64,000 bases of DNA from Lysobacterales bacterium (GTDB lineage Bacteria > Pseudomonadota > Gammaproteobacteria > Xanthomonadales > Rhodanobacteraceae): the NCBI GenBank assembly GCA_016721015.1, contig JADKJL010000001.1, positions 992,001-1,056,000 of the forward strand, written 5' to 3'. The first letter of the stretch is position 1. Every line of letters starts with the position of its first letter. The position numbers and the translations under genes were made by a program. The notes beneath the pieces are model-generated. The model had not been told where the DNA came from, made no database searches, and saw only the letters and a program-made list of their open reading frames with translations. Shown in pieces: positions 54,197 to 64,000 of this stretch.

Positions 54197-54665
54197 CTAT
54201 TTCAACAGCGAACGCAGCATCCAAGCGGTTTTCTCGTGAGCTTCAACCCGCTGGGTGGCGAGGTCCGCGGTCGGTTGATCGTCGGCCTTGGCGGCTACCC
54301 TGATCGTTTCGCGTGCGGTTCGCGCGGTTGATTCGTGACCTTCGACGAGCTGCGCGACCATCTCCTTCCATTCCGGCGCGCCGGTTTCCTCCTTGATCGA
54401 GGTCAGCTTGCCCAAACTGCGAATAGGAGCCCGGTGCCATGACATCGAGCGCGCGAATGCGCTCGGCGATGACATCGTTGGCGAGCCAGAGTTCGTTGTA
54501 CTGGGCCTCGAACATCAGATGCAGGCTGTTGAACATCGGCCCGGTCACGTTCCAGTGGAAGCTGTGCGTCTTCAGGTACAGCGAATAGTTGTCAGCAAGA
54601 AGTTTCGACAGATGATTGGCGATGCTCTTGCGATCCTTGGCGGAAATACCGATATCGATGGCCAC
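54197..54665 (-). pseudogene. dps: Dps-type DNA starvation/stationary phase protein, one frameshift
   Basis: A ferritin-like protein of about 155 aa when one extra base near 54411-54413 (CCC for CC) is removed. It stores iron and protects DNA in stationary phase. KTHSFHWNVTGPMFNSLHLM, then FEAQYNELWLANDVIAERIR, carry the ferroxidase His/Asp/Glu residues at the subunit interface. The C-terminal part reads LTSIKEETGAPEWKEMVAQL and ends AHEKTAWMLRSLLK. Start GTG 54665 has AAGGAG upstream. A single homopolymer-type change in an otherwise normal gene looks like error. Confidence 0.9.
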
Positions 54666-55595
54666 GACGCACTCCTTGGGTAGATGAACGTCGAGTTTGA
54701 GCCAAGCCGCGCCATGAAGGAAATCGATTGCCCGGATCATCGGCATAGCCAGCGGCTATCATGACGGCTTCCTGTTTTCCGGCATGGACGGAGCCGTTCC
54801 TGTCGATGCTGATCACGAATCCCTGTTCATGTCCGAATTGTCCAAACTCAAATCTGCGCTGGCTGGGGTGTCGACGCGTGATCGCGGCCGCCTGATCGGG
54901 CGCTGGCGTCGACTCGAAAAAGACGGCGCATCGGCCAAGGCCGAACAGGTCGCGAAGCTGGCTGCAGAAATCGAAGCTTCGTCGGCAAGGGTCGCGCTGC
55001 GTGCGGCGCGGGTGCCGATGATCCGCATCGACGAATCGTTGCCGATTGCCGAGCGCAGCGAGGAGATCGTCAAACTGATCCGCGAGCATCAGGTCATTGT
55101 GCTGGCTGGTGAAACGGGTTCCGGAAAAACGACACAATTGCCGAAACTTTGTCTTGCCGCCGGGCGCGGCACGGCCGGCATGATCGGTTGCACCCAGCCG
55201 CGCCGCATCGCCGCGCGCACGGTGGCGCGTCGGGTCGCCGATGAGCTCGGAACGACGGTTGGCGATCTGGTCGGATTCCAGGTGCGCTTCAACGATCAGG
55301 TCAGCGATGCTTCGCTGATCAAGTTCATGACCGACGGCATCCTGCTCGCCGAAACCCAGGGTGATGCCTGGCTCAGCAGCTATGACACGATCATTCTCGA
55401 TGAGGCCCACGAGCGCAGCCTCAATATCGATTTCCTGCTCGGCTACCTCAAGCGCCTGCTCGCAAAGCGTCGTGACCTCAAGCTGATCGTGACTTCGGCG
55501 ACTATCGACACTGCACGCTTTGCCGCGCATTTCGACAATGCGCCAGTGGTCGAAGTCGAAGGGCGCACGTATCCGGTCGAAGTCCGCTGGCGACC

Positions 55596-55679
55596 GAAAT
55601 GGGGTCAGAGTCATTTTTCCGCTGGCGATGATGGACGGGCCGCAGCAGGCGCACGGAAAAATGACTCTGACCCCATTTC
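55596..55679. repeat. 84-bp palindromic insertion inside hrpA
   Basis: Two perfect 25-base inverted arms (55596-55620 and 55655-55679), each containing GGGGTCAGAGTCATTTTTCC or its complement, flank a 34-base spacer. The length is 28 codons, so the hrpA frame stays open. Palindromes of this kind are known as dispersed repeats in gammaproteobacteria, possibly linked to RAYT transposases. None is in the window. Confidence 0.8.
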
Positions 55680-56655
55680 CCAGATCATCGCGGCCATTGA
55701 CGAGATCACCACCGAAGATCCACGCGGCGATGTGCTGATTTTTCTGCCGGGCGAGCGCGAGATCCGCGATGCGCATCTGGCGCTCGATCGGCGCAAGTAC
55801 CGTGAGACCGAAGTGCTCGCGCTGTATGCGCGACTCTCGGCGAACGAGCAGGATCGCGTGTTCAAGCCGGGGCCGAAGCGGCGCATCGTGCTGGCGACCA
55901 ATGTTGCCGAGACCTCATTGACCGTGCCGCGCATCCGCTTCGTTGTCGACACCGGCAACGCACGGGTCAAGCGCTACAGCCAGCGCGGCCAGCTCGAACG
56001 CCTGCACATCGAGCCGATTTCGCAAGCCGCCGCCGATCAGCGCAAGGGCCGCTGCGGCCGCGTCGCTGCCGGCATCTGCTATCGCCTGTATGCAGAAGAT
56101 GACTACGCCGAACGGCCGCGCTATACCGATCCGGAAATCCTGCGCACCTCGCTGGCCGGGGTGATTCTGCGCATGCTCAGCCTCAAGCTGGGCGATGTCG
56201 CCGATTTCCCGTTTGTCGAAGCGCCACCCGAGCGCGCGATCGGGGATGGCTATCGACGATTGATCGAGATCGGCGCGATCGACGAGCAACATCGCATAAC
56301 GAAAATCGGTGCGACGATCGCGAGCTTGCCGGTCGATGTCGCACTCGCCCGCATGTTGATCGAAGCGCAGCGACTCGGCGTCAGCCGCGAGTTGATGATC
56401 CTCGTCTCGTTCCTGAGCATCCAGGATCCGCGCGAACGCCCCGCCGATGCACGCCAGCAAGCCGATGCTGCACACGCAAAATTCACCGATCCGAAATCCG
56501 ATTTCATTGGCATCCTCAATCTCTGGGCCGCGTATGCCAGCGCCCACGAAGAGTTCACCCAATCCAAATTGCGCGACTGGTGTCGCCAGCATTTCCTCTC
56601 GTTTATGCGGATGCGTGAGTGGCGCGAATTGCATCGGCAGTTGGTGGTGCAGGGG

Positions 56656-56817
56656 CCGGGAGTGGGGAGTGGGGAGTGGGAAGTAGGAGAGCAGGGGAGC
56701 GGTGAGCGGTTAGCGGTTGGCGGGAAGAGCAAGGGCGCGCATCGGCGCAGGTCTGGCGGTTCGATTGAAGCGAAGGTCGCTGTTCCTACTCCCCACTCCC
56801 CACTCCCCCACTCCCGG
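56656..56817. repeat. MITE-like element B with G-quadruplex-capable inverted ends, splitting hrpA
   Basis: A 162-bp element. The left arm (56656-56688) contains GGGAGTGGGGAGTGGGGAG and the right arm (56784-56817) is its complement with one extra C. The interior has GATTGAAGCGAAGGTCGC, similar to element A. It lies in hrpA between the LHRQLVVQ and DEQVHRCLLSGW codons and shifts the frame. Confidence 0.8.
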
Positions 56818-56818
56818 C

Positions 56819-58855
56819 ACCGATGAACAAGTTCATCGGTGCCTCCTCTCAGGCTGGCCCACCCAGGTCGCGCGCAAGGATGAGCGCAATCAGTTCATTG
56901 GAACGCGCGAGCGGCGCTTTGCGATTTTTCCGGGCTCGGCCCTGTCGAAATCGCCGCCGCAATGGGTGCTGGCCGGGCAGATCATCGATATCGGCAAGGT
57001 CTATGCGATGCAGTGCGCGCGGATCGAGCCAATCTGGATCGAGCAGCAGGCGGCCCATCTGATCCGGCGCAGCTGGAACGATCCGCACTGGTCGCGCAAG
57101 CGCGGCGCGGTGGTCGCCTATGAGCAGATCAGCTTGTTTGGACTGATCCTGGTCGAGAAACGTGCCGTGCAATTCGGCAAGCAGGATCCGGCTCAGGCGC
57201 ATGAGATCTTCGTGCGTGAAGCCTTGGCGACCGGCGAGATTGACGCGCGCGCGGACTTCATCCGCGCAAATCAGCGCACGCTCGCCCAGGCCGAGGAAAT
57301 CGAGTCCAAACAGCGGCGCTCGGGCCTGCTCAAATCGGCCGATGAGCTGGCGGCTTTGTTCTACGGCAAGCTGCCGGCCGATATTCATACCAGTGCCGCC
57401 CTCGATGCGTGGTATCGCAAGGCCAGCCCCGCCGAGCAGGCGTCGCTGCGCTGGTCCCTCGCCGATGTGATGGCGTCGACACCGGGACTCGCCGCCGAGG
57501 ACTTCCCAACATCCCTCGCGGTCGGCACGCAGGAACTCAAGCTCGATTACCGCTTCGTGCCGGGCGATCCGGCCGATGGCGTAACCGCCCATGTGCCGTT
57601 GGCCCTGGTCAATGCATTGTCGATCAGCGCTTGCGAATGGCTGGTGCCGGGTTTGCTGATCGAGAAGGTCGCCGAGTTGATTCGCGGCTTGCCGAAATCG
57701 CTGCGACGGAATTTCGTCCCGGCTCCGGATTTTGCGCGCGCCTTTGTCGAGTCGCTCGGCAAAGACAAGGCAATTCGGGAGCGGCCACTCGGCGAAGTCC
57801 TCGCGACCTATCTGCGCAAGGTGACCGGTGTGGAGACAACCGCCGCTGACTTTGCCGGCATCGCGCTGCCGGCGCATCTGCTGATGCGCTTCCATGTGTA
57901 TGACGAGAGAGCCCGGACGGTTGCCGAAGGGCGTGATCTGGCGGTGATCCAGAAGGAGTGGGCCACCGCAGCACGCGAGGCCTTTTCAAGGCGCGCCGAT
58001 GCCGAACTGACCCGCGAGGAACTATCCGGGTTTGATATCGAGGATATCCCCGAATCGATCCAGTCGCCGGAAGGCCTGGTCGCCTGGCCCGCATTGGTCG
58101 ATCTGGGCGACAGCGTCGCCCTGCGCGTGTTCGAAAATGCCGAAGAGGCCCGCGACGAGCATCGGCGTGGACTCGAGCGCTTGCTGAGGCGCGCGCTCGC
58201 CGACAAGATCAAGCAGGCGCGTCGACAGTTGCCGCTGGCCAATATCACCGCGCTCAAGTGGGCGGCACTTGGCAGCGCCGAGACCTTGCGCGCCGACCTG
58301 ATCGAAGCGGCTCTGGCCGAGCGTCTCGAGGCGCACGACCTTGATGCGCGAACGCGCCCTGATTTCGAAAGACTCAAGTCCGATCTCGGCAGTGAACTGT
58401 TTGCAGCGGCGATCGAACGCCTCAAGCTCGCCGAGGCGATCATCGAGGCACACGCGGACCTGATGCCGTGGCTCGAACCGCCCCTGCTTGGCTTCGCCAG
58501 CGCCAACTATGAAGATCTGCTGGAACAGCGTGACGAGCTGCTTGCCCCGGGCTTCCTGCGCGAGACCGATCCGCAGCATCTGGGTCATATTCCGCGCTAT
58601 CTGCGCGGCATGCGTCTGCGTGCCGAACGCCTGCGTCAGGAGCCGGCGCGCGACCAGGCACGCATGCTTGGCGTGCATATCTACTGGCGCGAGTATCTCA
58701 AGCGCCGCAGCAGCGGCCAGGTCGATGCGGTCGCGCTGAATGATTTGCGCTGGTTGATCGAGGAATTGCGCGTTTCGGTGTTTGCGCAGGAACTGCGCAC
58801 GGCCGAACCGGTTTCGCCGAAGCGTCTCGCGCGTGCCGTGGCCGCGCTCGATTGA
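56819..58855 (+). pseudogene. hrpA: ATP-dependent RNA helicase HrpA, C-terminal part
   Basis: The second half of HrpA, about 678 aa, in another frame. The C-terminal OB-fold and DUF3418 regions are present: DEQVHRCLLSGWPTQVARKD, ERRFAIFPGSALSKSPPQWV, YEQISLFGLILVEKRAVQFG, QLPLANITALKWAALGSAET, and the end SPKRLARAVAALD. It has no good start and no ribosome binding site of its own near 56819, so it is probably not expressed as a protein. Joined to the first half and with element B removed, it would give a normal-length HrpA. Confidence 0.9.
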
Positions 58856-58872
58856 GCGCGACCACGCGAGTA

Positions 58873-59349
58873 TTACTTGATGCGTTTGACGCGAATATCG
58901 CAATTGCAGCCGTTCACATACATCAGCCAGCTGCCCATGCTCATCGGCTTGATCTTCACCTTGGGCGATTGCAGGCGAAAACCCGAGCTGCCGGATTCGA
59001 CCTGTTCCCAGACCTGGCCATTCTCGAGCGTCACCCGGGTCTTGCCGTGCCAGCCGTTGAACTCGCCGGCAATGGCAGATTCGACGACCTCGCGATCTTG
59101 ATCGTCGGCGTAGAAGGTTGATGTGCCGTCACGGTGCCGGATCGGCGCACCGATTTCGCTCACGCCTTTGGACTGGACCCAGTCATTCAGGTACTTGAGC
59201 TGTTCAGGGGTCAGCTTGTCGAGGCCCGCCGCCGTGAACTCCTCCTGAGACATGCGCTCTTCAAGCGTTGGCGCCTGGGCGCGGACGAGTGTCGATGCGG
59301 CGAACGGAATGGCAAGGAGCGCGACGAGAATCAGGACTCTGGGGTGCAT
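58873..59349 (-). CDS. hypothetical secreted protein with LTPEQL-type motif
   Basis: A protein of 158 aa. Signal peptide MHPRVLILVALLAIPFAAST. The segment FTAAGLDKLTPEQLKYLNDW is a short motif found in small secreted proteins of Xanthomonadales; the C-terminal part (GKTRVTLENGQVWEQVESGS, then CNCDIRVKRIK) should form a beta sandwich. No function is known. It converges with hrpA. Confidence 0.7.
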   Translation of the reverse strand: MHPRVLILVALLAIPFAASTLVRAQAPTLEERMSQEEFTAAGLDKLTPEQLKYLNDWVQSKGVSEIGAPIRHRDGTSTFYADDQDREVVESAIAGEFNGWHGKTRVTLENGQVWEQVESGSSGFRLQSPKVKIKPMSMGSWLMYVNGCNCDIRVKRIK

Positions 59350-59585
59350 GCTATGGACTCTTGGCATTGGTCAAGATGTGACCAGTTGATCGAAAACTCG
59401 TTGTCTAACACTAGGTTAACAGGTGCACTTTGCGGAATCAGGAGTTAGAATCGAGTCCATGCAGTCTAGCATCGGGCATCCGGGTTCCGTGTGGCCGAGC
59501 GACAAAACCTGATTTTTGATCGTCGTCGTCGTCCTGTGCAGCACGATTCAAACCCCTTCATTCAAGTTGCGGATCTATGATTTTG
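59350..59585. other. intergenic gap, divergent promoters expected
   Basis: About 235 bases between divergent genes of secreted proteins. The region is AT-rich around 59395-59440. I could not define a promoter. Confidence 0.4.
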
Positions 59586-60587
59586 ATGAGCAAGCATTCC
59601 GTTGGCAGCCTGCGCGCTGCGCTCTCCATCGCCTTGCTGGCAGGTGCCGGCTCCGCTTTTGCGGTCGACAATGTGGCGACCCTGGTGGGTGGCGATTTGA
59701 TTTCCGGTGACCAGGCCACGGTCGCCTTGGATGGCGCGGTGGCGAACGCGTTCAGCTACTCGAATTCCGGCTCGGGTGGCGTCGCTACCGTCTATCTGAA
59801 TGCACACGTGTTCTGCGCCGAAGCTCCGCGCGTGCCATCCCAGATTGCCGTGCAGCCTCGTTACCAGTTGCCGGCAGCGGTCGGCAACGATGTGTGGAAG
59901 TTTCCTGATGTGTACGCGCACAGCCTGAGCTATCAGGGCGGTGGCGCGCAGAATGCCGGTGCGCCGACGCTGTTGATCGGCCAGGCAGACAAGGCGCTCA
60001 GCAAGCAATTCCGCTGCCTCAGCGCGCAGCCGGGCGACAGTCTCGATCGACCCAACGTCAGCCATGGATTGTTTGACAGCGGATTTGGCGGAACCGTGAC
60101 ACCAACGCCGCCGTCGGGTCCGAGTCAGAACGTCACCGTCAATGCGCAGACCTTTGGCGGGTTTGCCGGCCAGGCGGTCAGTGTGGTCAAGATTGATACC
60201 CAGTTCGACCCGACGGCACCGACTGGCGTGGTCTGGACGCTGGTCGATGGCTTCAACACCAGCGCCCTGTCGGCGCTTGCCGGGGCGACATGGTGCGGCC
60301 TCGGCACGCTCTGGGTTGAGGGCACATCGCCGCCGCCGCAGTTGTGCGACGACGCGATCCTGGCTGGCGTGATCAAGGAGAGCGGGCAATTCGTGCGTCA
60401 TCAGTTCAGCGCACTGCCCGGCTTCACGGCCTATTACGTCCTCGTCTATCGACCGGTAGTCGGTTCCGCGACGGCGGGCACGCCACGACAGGGATTTGCC
60501 GCGTTGCGCACCGGTGGTGGCATGGTCGGTGTGGCCGAGGAGTCGCAGGACTGGTTTACCGACGACAGCGTCTGGTACACCTACTGA
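59586..60587 (+). CDS. hypothetical secreted protein
   Basis: A protein of 333 aa. Signal peptide MSKHSVGSLRAALSIALLAG, cleaved near SAFA. The rest is rich in Gly, Ser, Thr and Val with paired Cys (VFCAEAPRV; AKQFRCLS-like; GATWCGLGT; QLCDDAILAGV), suggesting disulfides and a beta-rich extracellular fold. It has no C-terminal tail of the IFADGFD type. No family is recognised. Confidence 0.65.
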   Translation: MSKHSVGSLRAALSIALLAGAGSAFAVDNVATLVGGDLISGDQATVALDGAVANAFSYSNSGSGGVATVYLNAHVFCAEAPRVPSQIAVQPRYQLPAAVGNDVWKFPDVYAHSLSYQGGGAQNAGAPTLLIGQADKALSKQFRCLSAQPGDSLDRPNVSHGLFDSGFGGTVTPTPPSGPSQNVTVNAQTFGGFAGQAVSVVKIDTQFDPTAPTGVVWTLVDGFNTSALSALAGATWCGLGTLWVEGTSPPPQLCDDAILAGVIKESGQFVRHQFSALPGFTAYYVLVYRPVVGSATAGTPRQGFAALRTGGGMVGVAEESQDWFTDDSVWYTY

Positions 60588-60762
60588 TCGCGATCGATCA
60601 CGGTCGACGACATCGGCCGCTTCGGCGGCAAGTTCCTCCGAACTGAATCTTCCCCTGTACCTTCCCGGGTCAGGCGGTTCGCTCGTTCTGCTGGCGTGCG
60701 CCTGTTGAAACGGTGGCGATTCGGTAAAGTTGTCGTGCAATCCACGATTCCGGAAGCCCAAG

Positions 60763-62865
60763 GTGTCGCAATCGACTAACGAGGCGCTGCAGCATATCGA
60801 GGCCCGGCTGGCCTCTTCGCCAGCTGCGCGCACGCGCTGGCAAGCGGCGACGCCGGTCCGAGATGCGATTCTCGCCGAACTCGAAAAGCTCGCCACCGGC
60901 CCGATTGCGTACACGGCCCTGCTGGTGTACGAGGCGATCAGCGCGGGCTGCGAATTCACCGATGTGGAAATCGCCGCATTCGGCGCCGAGGTCGTCGAAC
61001 TGATCGAGGGTCAGCGGGCGGCTGAAAAAGTCTGGTCACTGCACGCCGCACGCAGCGGAGCGGGCGCTGCCGAAGGGTTGCGACGCTTGTTGCTGGCGAT
61101 CATCCGCGACCTGCGTGTGGTCTTCATCCTGCTGGCTCGCCAACTGGTGATGATGCGCCGCGCCGACGAGCTGGATGATGCGCATCGACGCGCCCTCGCG
61201 CAACTGACGGCCGATATCCATGCGCCGCTGGCCAATCGTCTTGGTATCTGGCAACTGAAGTGGGAGCTTGAGGATCTCGCCTTCCGCTATCTGCAACCGG
61301 ACACGTATCGCCGCATCGCCAACCTGCTCGACGAGCGTCGCGGTGATCGCGAGACCTGGATCGCGCACGCCACCGGATTGCTGCGAAAAGCCCTGGTCGA
61401 TGCGGGCATCGAGGCCGAGGTGGCCGGTCGACCGAAGCACATCAGCTCGATCTGGCGGAAGATGCAGAAGAAGGGCCTCGATTTTTCCGGCCTCTACGAT
61501 ATCCGTGCCTTGCGTGTGCTTGTCCGCGATGTGCCGTCCTGTTATGCCGCGCTCGGCGTCGTGCATTCGTTGTGGCCTTTCATTGCCGGCGAGTTCGATG
61601 ACTACATCGCCAGCCCAAAGGGCAACAATTACCAATCCCTGCATACCGCCGTGATCGGTCCCGAAGGCCGAACCGTGGAAGTGCAGATCCGTTCCCACGA
61701 CATGCATTCCTACGCTGAACTCGGCTTTGCCGCGCATTGGCGCTACAAGGAGGGCAGTGGCGGCGACACCAGTTTCGAACGCAAGATCGCCTGGATGCGC
61801 CAGTTGCTCGAAACCCGCGACGAGCATGACGACGATGCCGCCCTGCTCGCCGGTTTTCGAACCGACGTCATCGAGGATCGGGTTTACCTGCTGACCCCGA
61901 AAGGCCAGGTATTCGATCTGCCCAAAGGCGCAACCGTGCTCGATTTCGCCTACCTGATCCACACCGACGTCGGTCACCGTTGCCGCGGCGCCAAGGTCAA
62001 CGGCCGCATCGTGCCACTGACCTTTCAACCCGGCAGTGGCGATCGCATCGAGATCCTGACCGCAAAGAACGCCGAACCAAGTCGTGACTGGTTGTCGGTT
62101 CACCACGGCTTCCTGCAAACCGCACGCAGCCGCAACAAGGTACGCAACTGGTTTCGCCAGGCCGATCGCGAGATCAATGTTGCCGCCGGTCGCGGTGTGC
62201 TTGATCGGGAGCTCAAGCGTCTCGCCTTGCACAATGTCGATCTCGACACGTTGCCGGCACGCTTCCATTTGCGCAGCGTCGATGATCTGTACGAGGCGCT
62301 GGCGCTCGGCGATGTCACGCCGACCCAGATCGCGCGCAGCCTGCATGAAGGAGCGCGCAGCGAGGATGCGCAGGTGCCGCGCTCCTTGCAGGCGCTGAAA
62401 CCAGCCATGCCGGCCAAGGACGCACTGGTCATCGAAGGCGTCGGCAACCTGCTGAGCGTGCTCGCGCGCTGCTGCCAGCCGGTGCCCGGCGATGAGGTTG
62501 CCGGATTCATCACGCGCGGCCGAGGAGTCAGCGTGCATCGAACCGATTGCCGGCAGTTGCAGCGATTGCGCCTGCTCGATGCGGATCGCATCATCGATGT
62601 CGAATGGGGTGGTGGAAAACAGCGTGCCTACGAGGTCAATGTGCTTGTGCGCGGCTATGACCGCAAAGGGCTGCACAAGGATGTCAGCAACGTGATTGCG
62701 GCGAGCAATGTGCAGATCCTCGCGATCGATGCGCGCGTCGATCAGGCGCGCAACGAAGTGACCATGAACCTGGCTCTGAGAGTCGCCGATTTTGGCCAGC
62801 TATCGAGCCTGCTTGGACAGTTGCATGCGGTGCCGAACGTGATCGAAGCGCAGCGCAAAGCCTGA
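60763..62865 (+). CDS. relA: RelA-type GTP pyrophosphokinase
   Basis: An alarmone synthetase of 700 aa. The HD hydrolase region (residues about 25-190) lacks the HDxxED motif, so hydrolysis is unlikely and this is the RelA rather than SpoT type. The synthetase domain (about 220-340) has KHISSIWRKMQKKGLDFSGL, YDIRALRVLV and KGNNYQSLHTAVIGPEGRTV. TGS domain: VYLLTPKGQVFDLPKGATVL. Zinc-finger-like region LARCCQPVPGDEVAGFITRG and a C-terminal ACT domain follow. Start GTG 60763 has GGAAG upstream. It would bind stalled ribosomes with uncharged tRNA and make (p)ppGpp. Confidence 0.94.
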   Translation: MSQSTNEALQHIEARLASSPAARTRWQAATPVRDAILAELEKLATGPIAYTALLVYEAISAGCEFTDVEIAAFGAEVVELIEGQRAAEKVWSLHAARSGAGAAEGLRRLLLAIIRDLRVVFILLARQLVMMRRADELDDAHRRALAQLTADIHAPLANRLGIWQLKWELEDLAFRYLQPDTYRRIANLLDERRGDRETWIAHATGLLRKALVDAGIEAEVAGRPKHISSIWRKMQKKGLDFSGLYDIRALRVLVRDVPSCYAALGVVHSLWPFIAGEFDDYIASPKGNNYQSLHTAVIGPEGRTVEVQIRSHDMHSYAELGFAAHWRYKEGSGGDTSFERKIAWMRQLLETRDEHDDDAALLAGFRTDVIEDRVYLLTPKGQVFDLPKGATVLDFAYLIHTDVGHRCRGAKVNGRIVPLTFQPGSGDRIEILTAKNAEPSRDWLSVHHGFLQTARSRNKVRNWFRQADREINVAAGRGVLDRELKRLALHNVDLDTLPARFHLRSVDDLYEALALGDVTPTQIARSLHEGARSEDAQVPRSLQALKPAMPAKDALVIEGVGNLLSVLARCCQPVPGDEVAGFITRGRGVSVHRTDCRQLQRLRLLDADRIIDVEWGGGKQRAYEVNVLVRGYDRKGLHKDVSNVIAASNVQILAIDARVDQARNEVTMNLALRVADFGQLSSLLGQLHAVPNVIEAQRKA

Positions 62866-62959
62866 GGCTGGCATGGATTCGAGCGGCGCAGGCAGCGGTT
62901 GGGCTGATATGCTAACGCCCTTGTTGCCGCGCGGCATTGGGCATGGATAGAGTCCCGAC

Positions 62960-64000
<1,041 letters not shown>

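Larger units (their letters stand above)
54829..56826 (+). pseudogene. hrpA: ATP-dependent RNA helicase HrpA, N-terminal part
   Basis: The first 625 or so residues of a DEAH-box helicase (HrpA is about 1300 aa). GETGSGKTTQLPKLCLAAGR (motif I), DTIILDEAHERSLN (II), VTSATIDTARFA (III), and the later motifs TNVAETSLTVPRIRFVVDTG and QRKGRCGRVAAGICYRLY are intact. It starts at ATG 54829 (MSELSKLKSALAGV). A 28-codon palindromic insertion (55596-55679) sits in frame between conserved blocks. After MRMREWRELHRQLVVQ the frame enters the repeat element at 56656 and stops at 56826. In E. coli HrpA rescues stalled ribosomes and unwinds mRNA. Confidence 0.9.

Noticed and set aside
61036..62676. 546-codon antisense frame across relA
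   Set aside because: Shadow of relA in high-GC DNA.

Overview
The window reads as chromosomal DNA of a high-GC, free-living gammaproteobacterium. GTP-type PEP carboxykinase, a fadE/etf beta-oxidation set, a MetJ-type repressor, a RelA-type alarmone synthetase, an Mla-like lipid transport operon and two kinds of extragenic palindromes fit Xanthomonadales (Lysobacterales, perhaps Rhodanobacteraceae). That placement is an inference from gene content; there is no rRNA or other marker in the window to fix it. No tRNA, rRNA, CRISPR array, prophage or insertion sequence with its own transposase was seen.

Layout. 0-5.9 kb: end of gcvH, a MetJ-like repressor fused to a histone-H1-like Lys/Ala tail, a secreted GH44 glycanase, a yqjDEK-type membrane operon on the minus strand and a TonB-like protein. 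6-16 kb: GPP34 protein, serine hydrolase, lemA with an M48 protease, two sigma factor/membrane protein pairs (the second followed by a DUF4097 protein) flanking prfC. 16-29.7 kb: pckG, TetR regulator, alpha/beta hydrolase, fadE with a hotdog protein, S-formylglutathione hydrolase, an NTP/NDP-exchanger-like carrier, MOSC protein, GMC oxidoreductase, and a DUF898/M48 pair. 29.8-48 kb: etfA/etfB, an ATP-grasp protein, a class IV aminotransferase with a sulfotransferase-like protein, two secreted proteins, an erythromycin-esterase-like protein, truncated hemoglobin, thiopurine methyltransferase, a large beta-helix protein, a sulfatase-fold membrane enzyme, ETF-ubiquinone oxidoreductase and an amidase. 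48-54.7 kb: a four-gene Mla-like operon, a ThrE exporter, a ParDE toxin-antitoxin pair and dps. 54.8-64 kb: hrpA broken by a repeat element, two secreted proteins, relA and the start of a Ser/Thr kinase.

Genes that plausibly work together: FadE passes electrons to ETF (etfA/etfB) and then through ETF-QO to quinone. Each sigma factor probably acts with the membrane protein whose start overlaps its stop. MlaE-, MlaF- and MlaD-like proteins and the lipoprotein should form one envelope lipid transporter.

Three things stand out. (1) Four unrelated or unassigned secreted products (GH44, a beta-propeller-like protein, a beta-helix protein and an orphan 3' remnant) end in the same short tail, about D-x-[IVL]-F-A-[DN]-[SG]-[FL]-D, and a membrane anti-sigma-like protein ends in a looser version. 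(2) A family of about 150-bp elements with G-quadruplex-capable terminal inverted repeats is present; one copy splits hrpA, which also carries an in-frame palindromic insertion. (3) Nearly all frameshifts fall between about 29.8 and 54.4 kb and hit housekeeping genes, mostly as single-base losses in short runs. This looks more like local assembly error than real decay, so the affected genes should be read as reconstructions.
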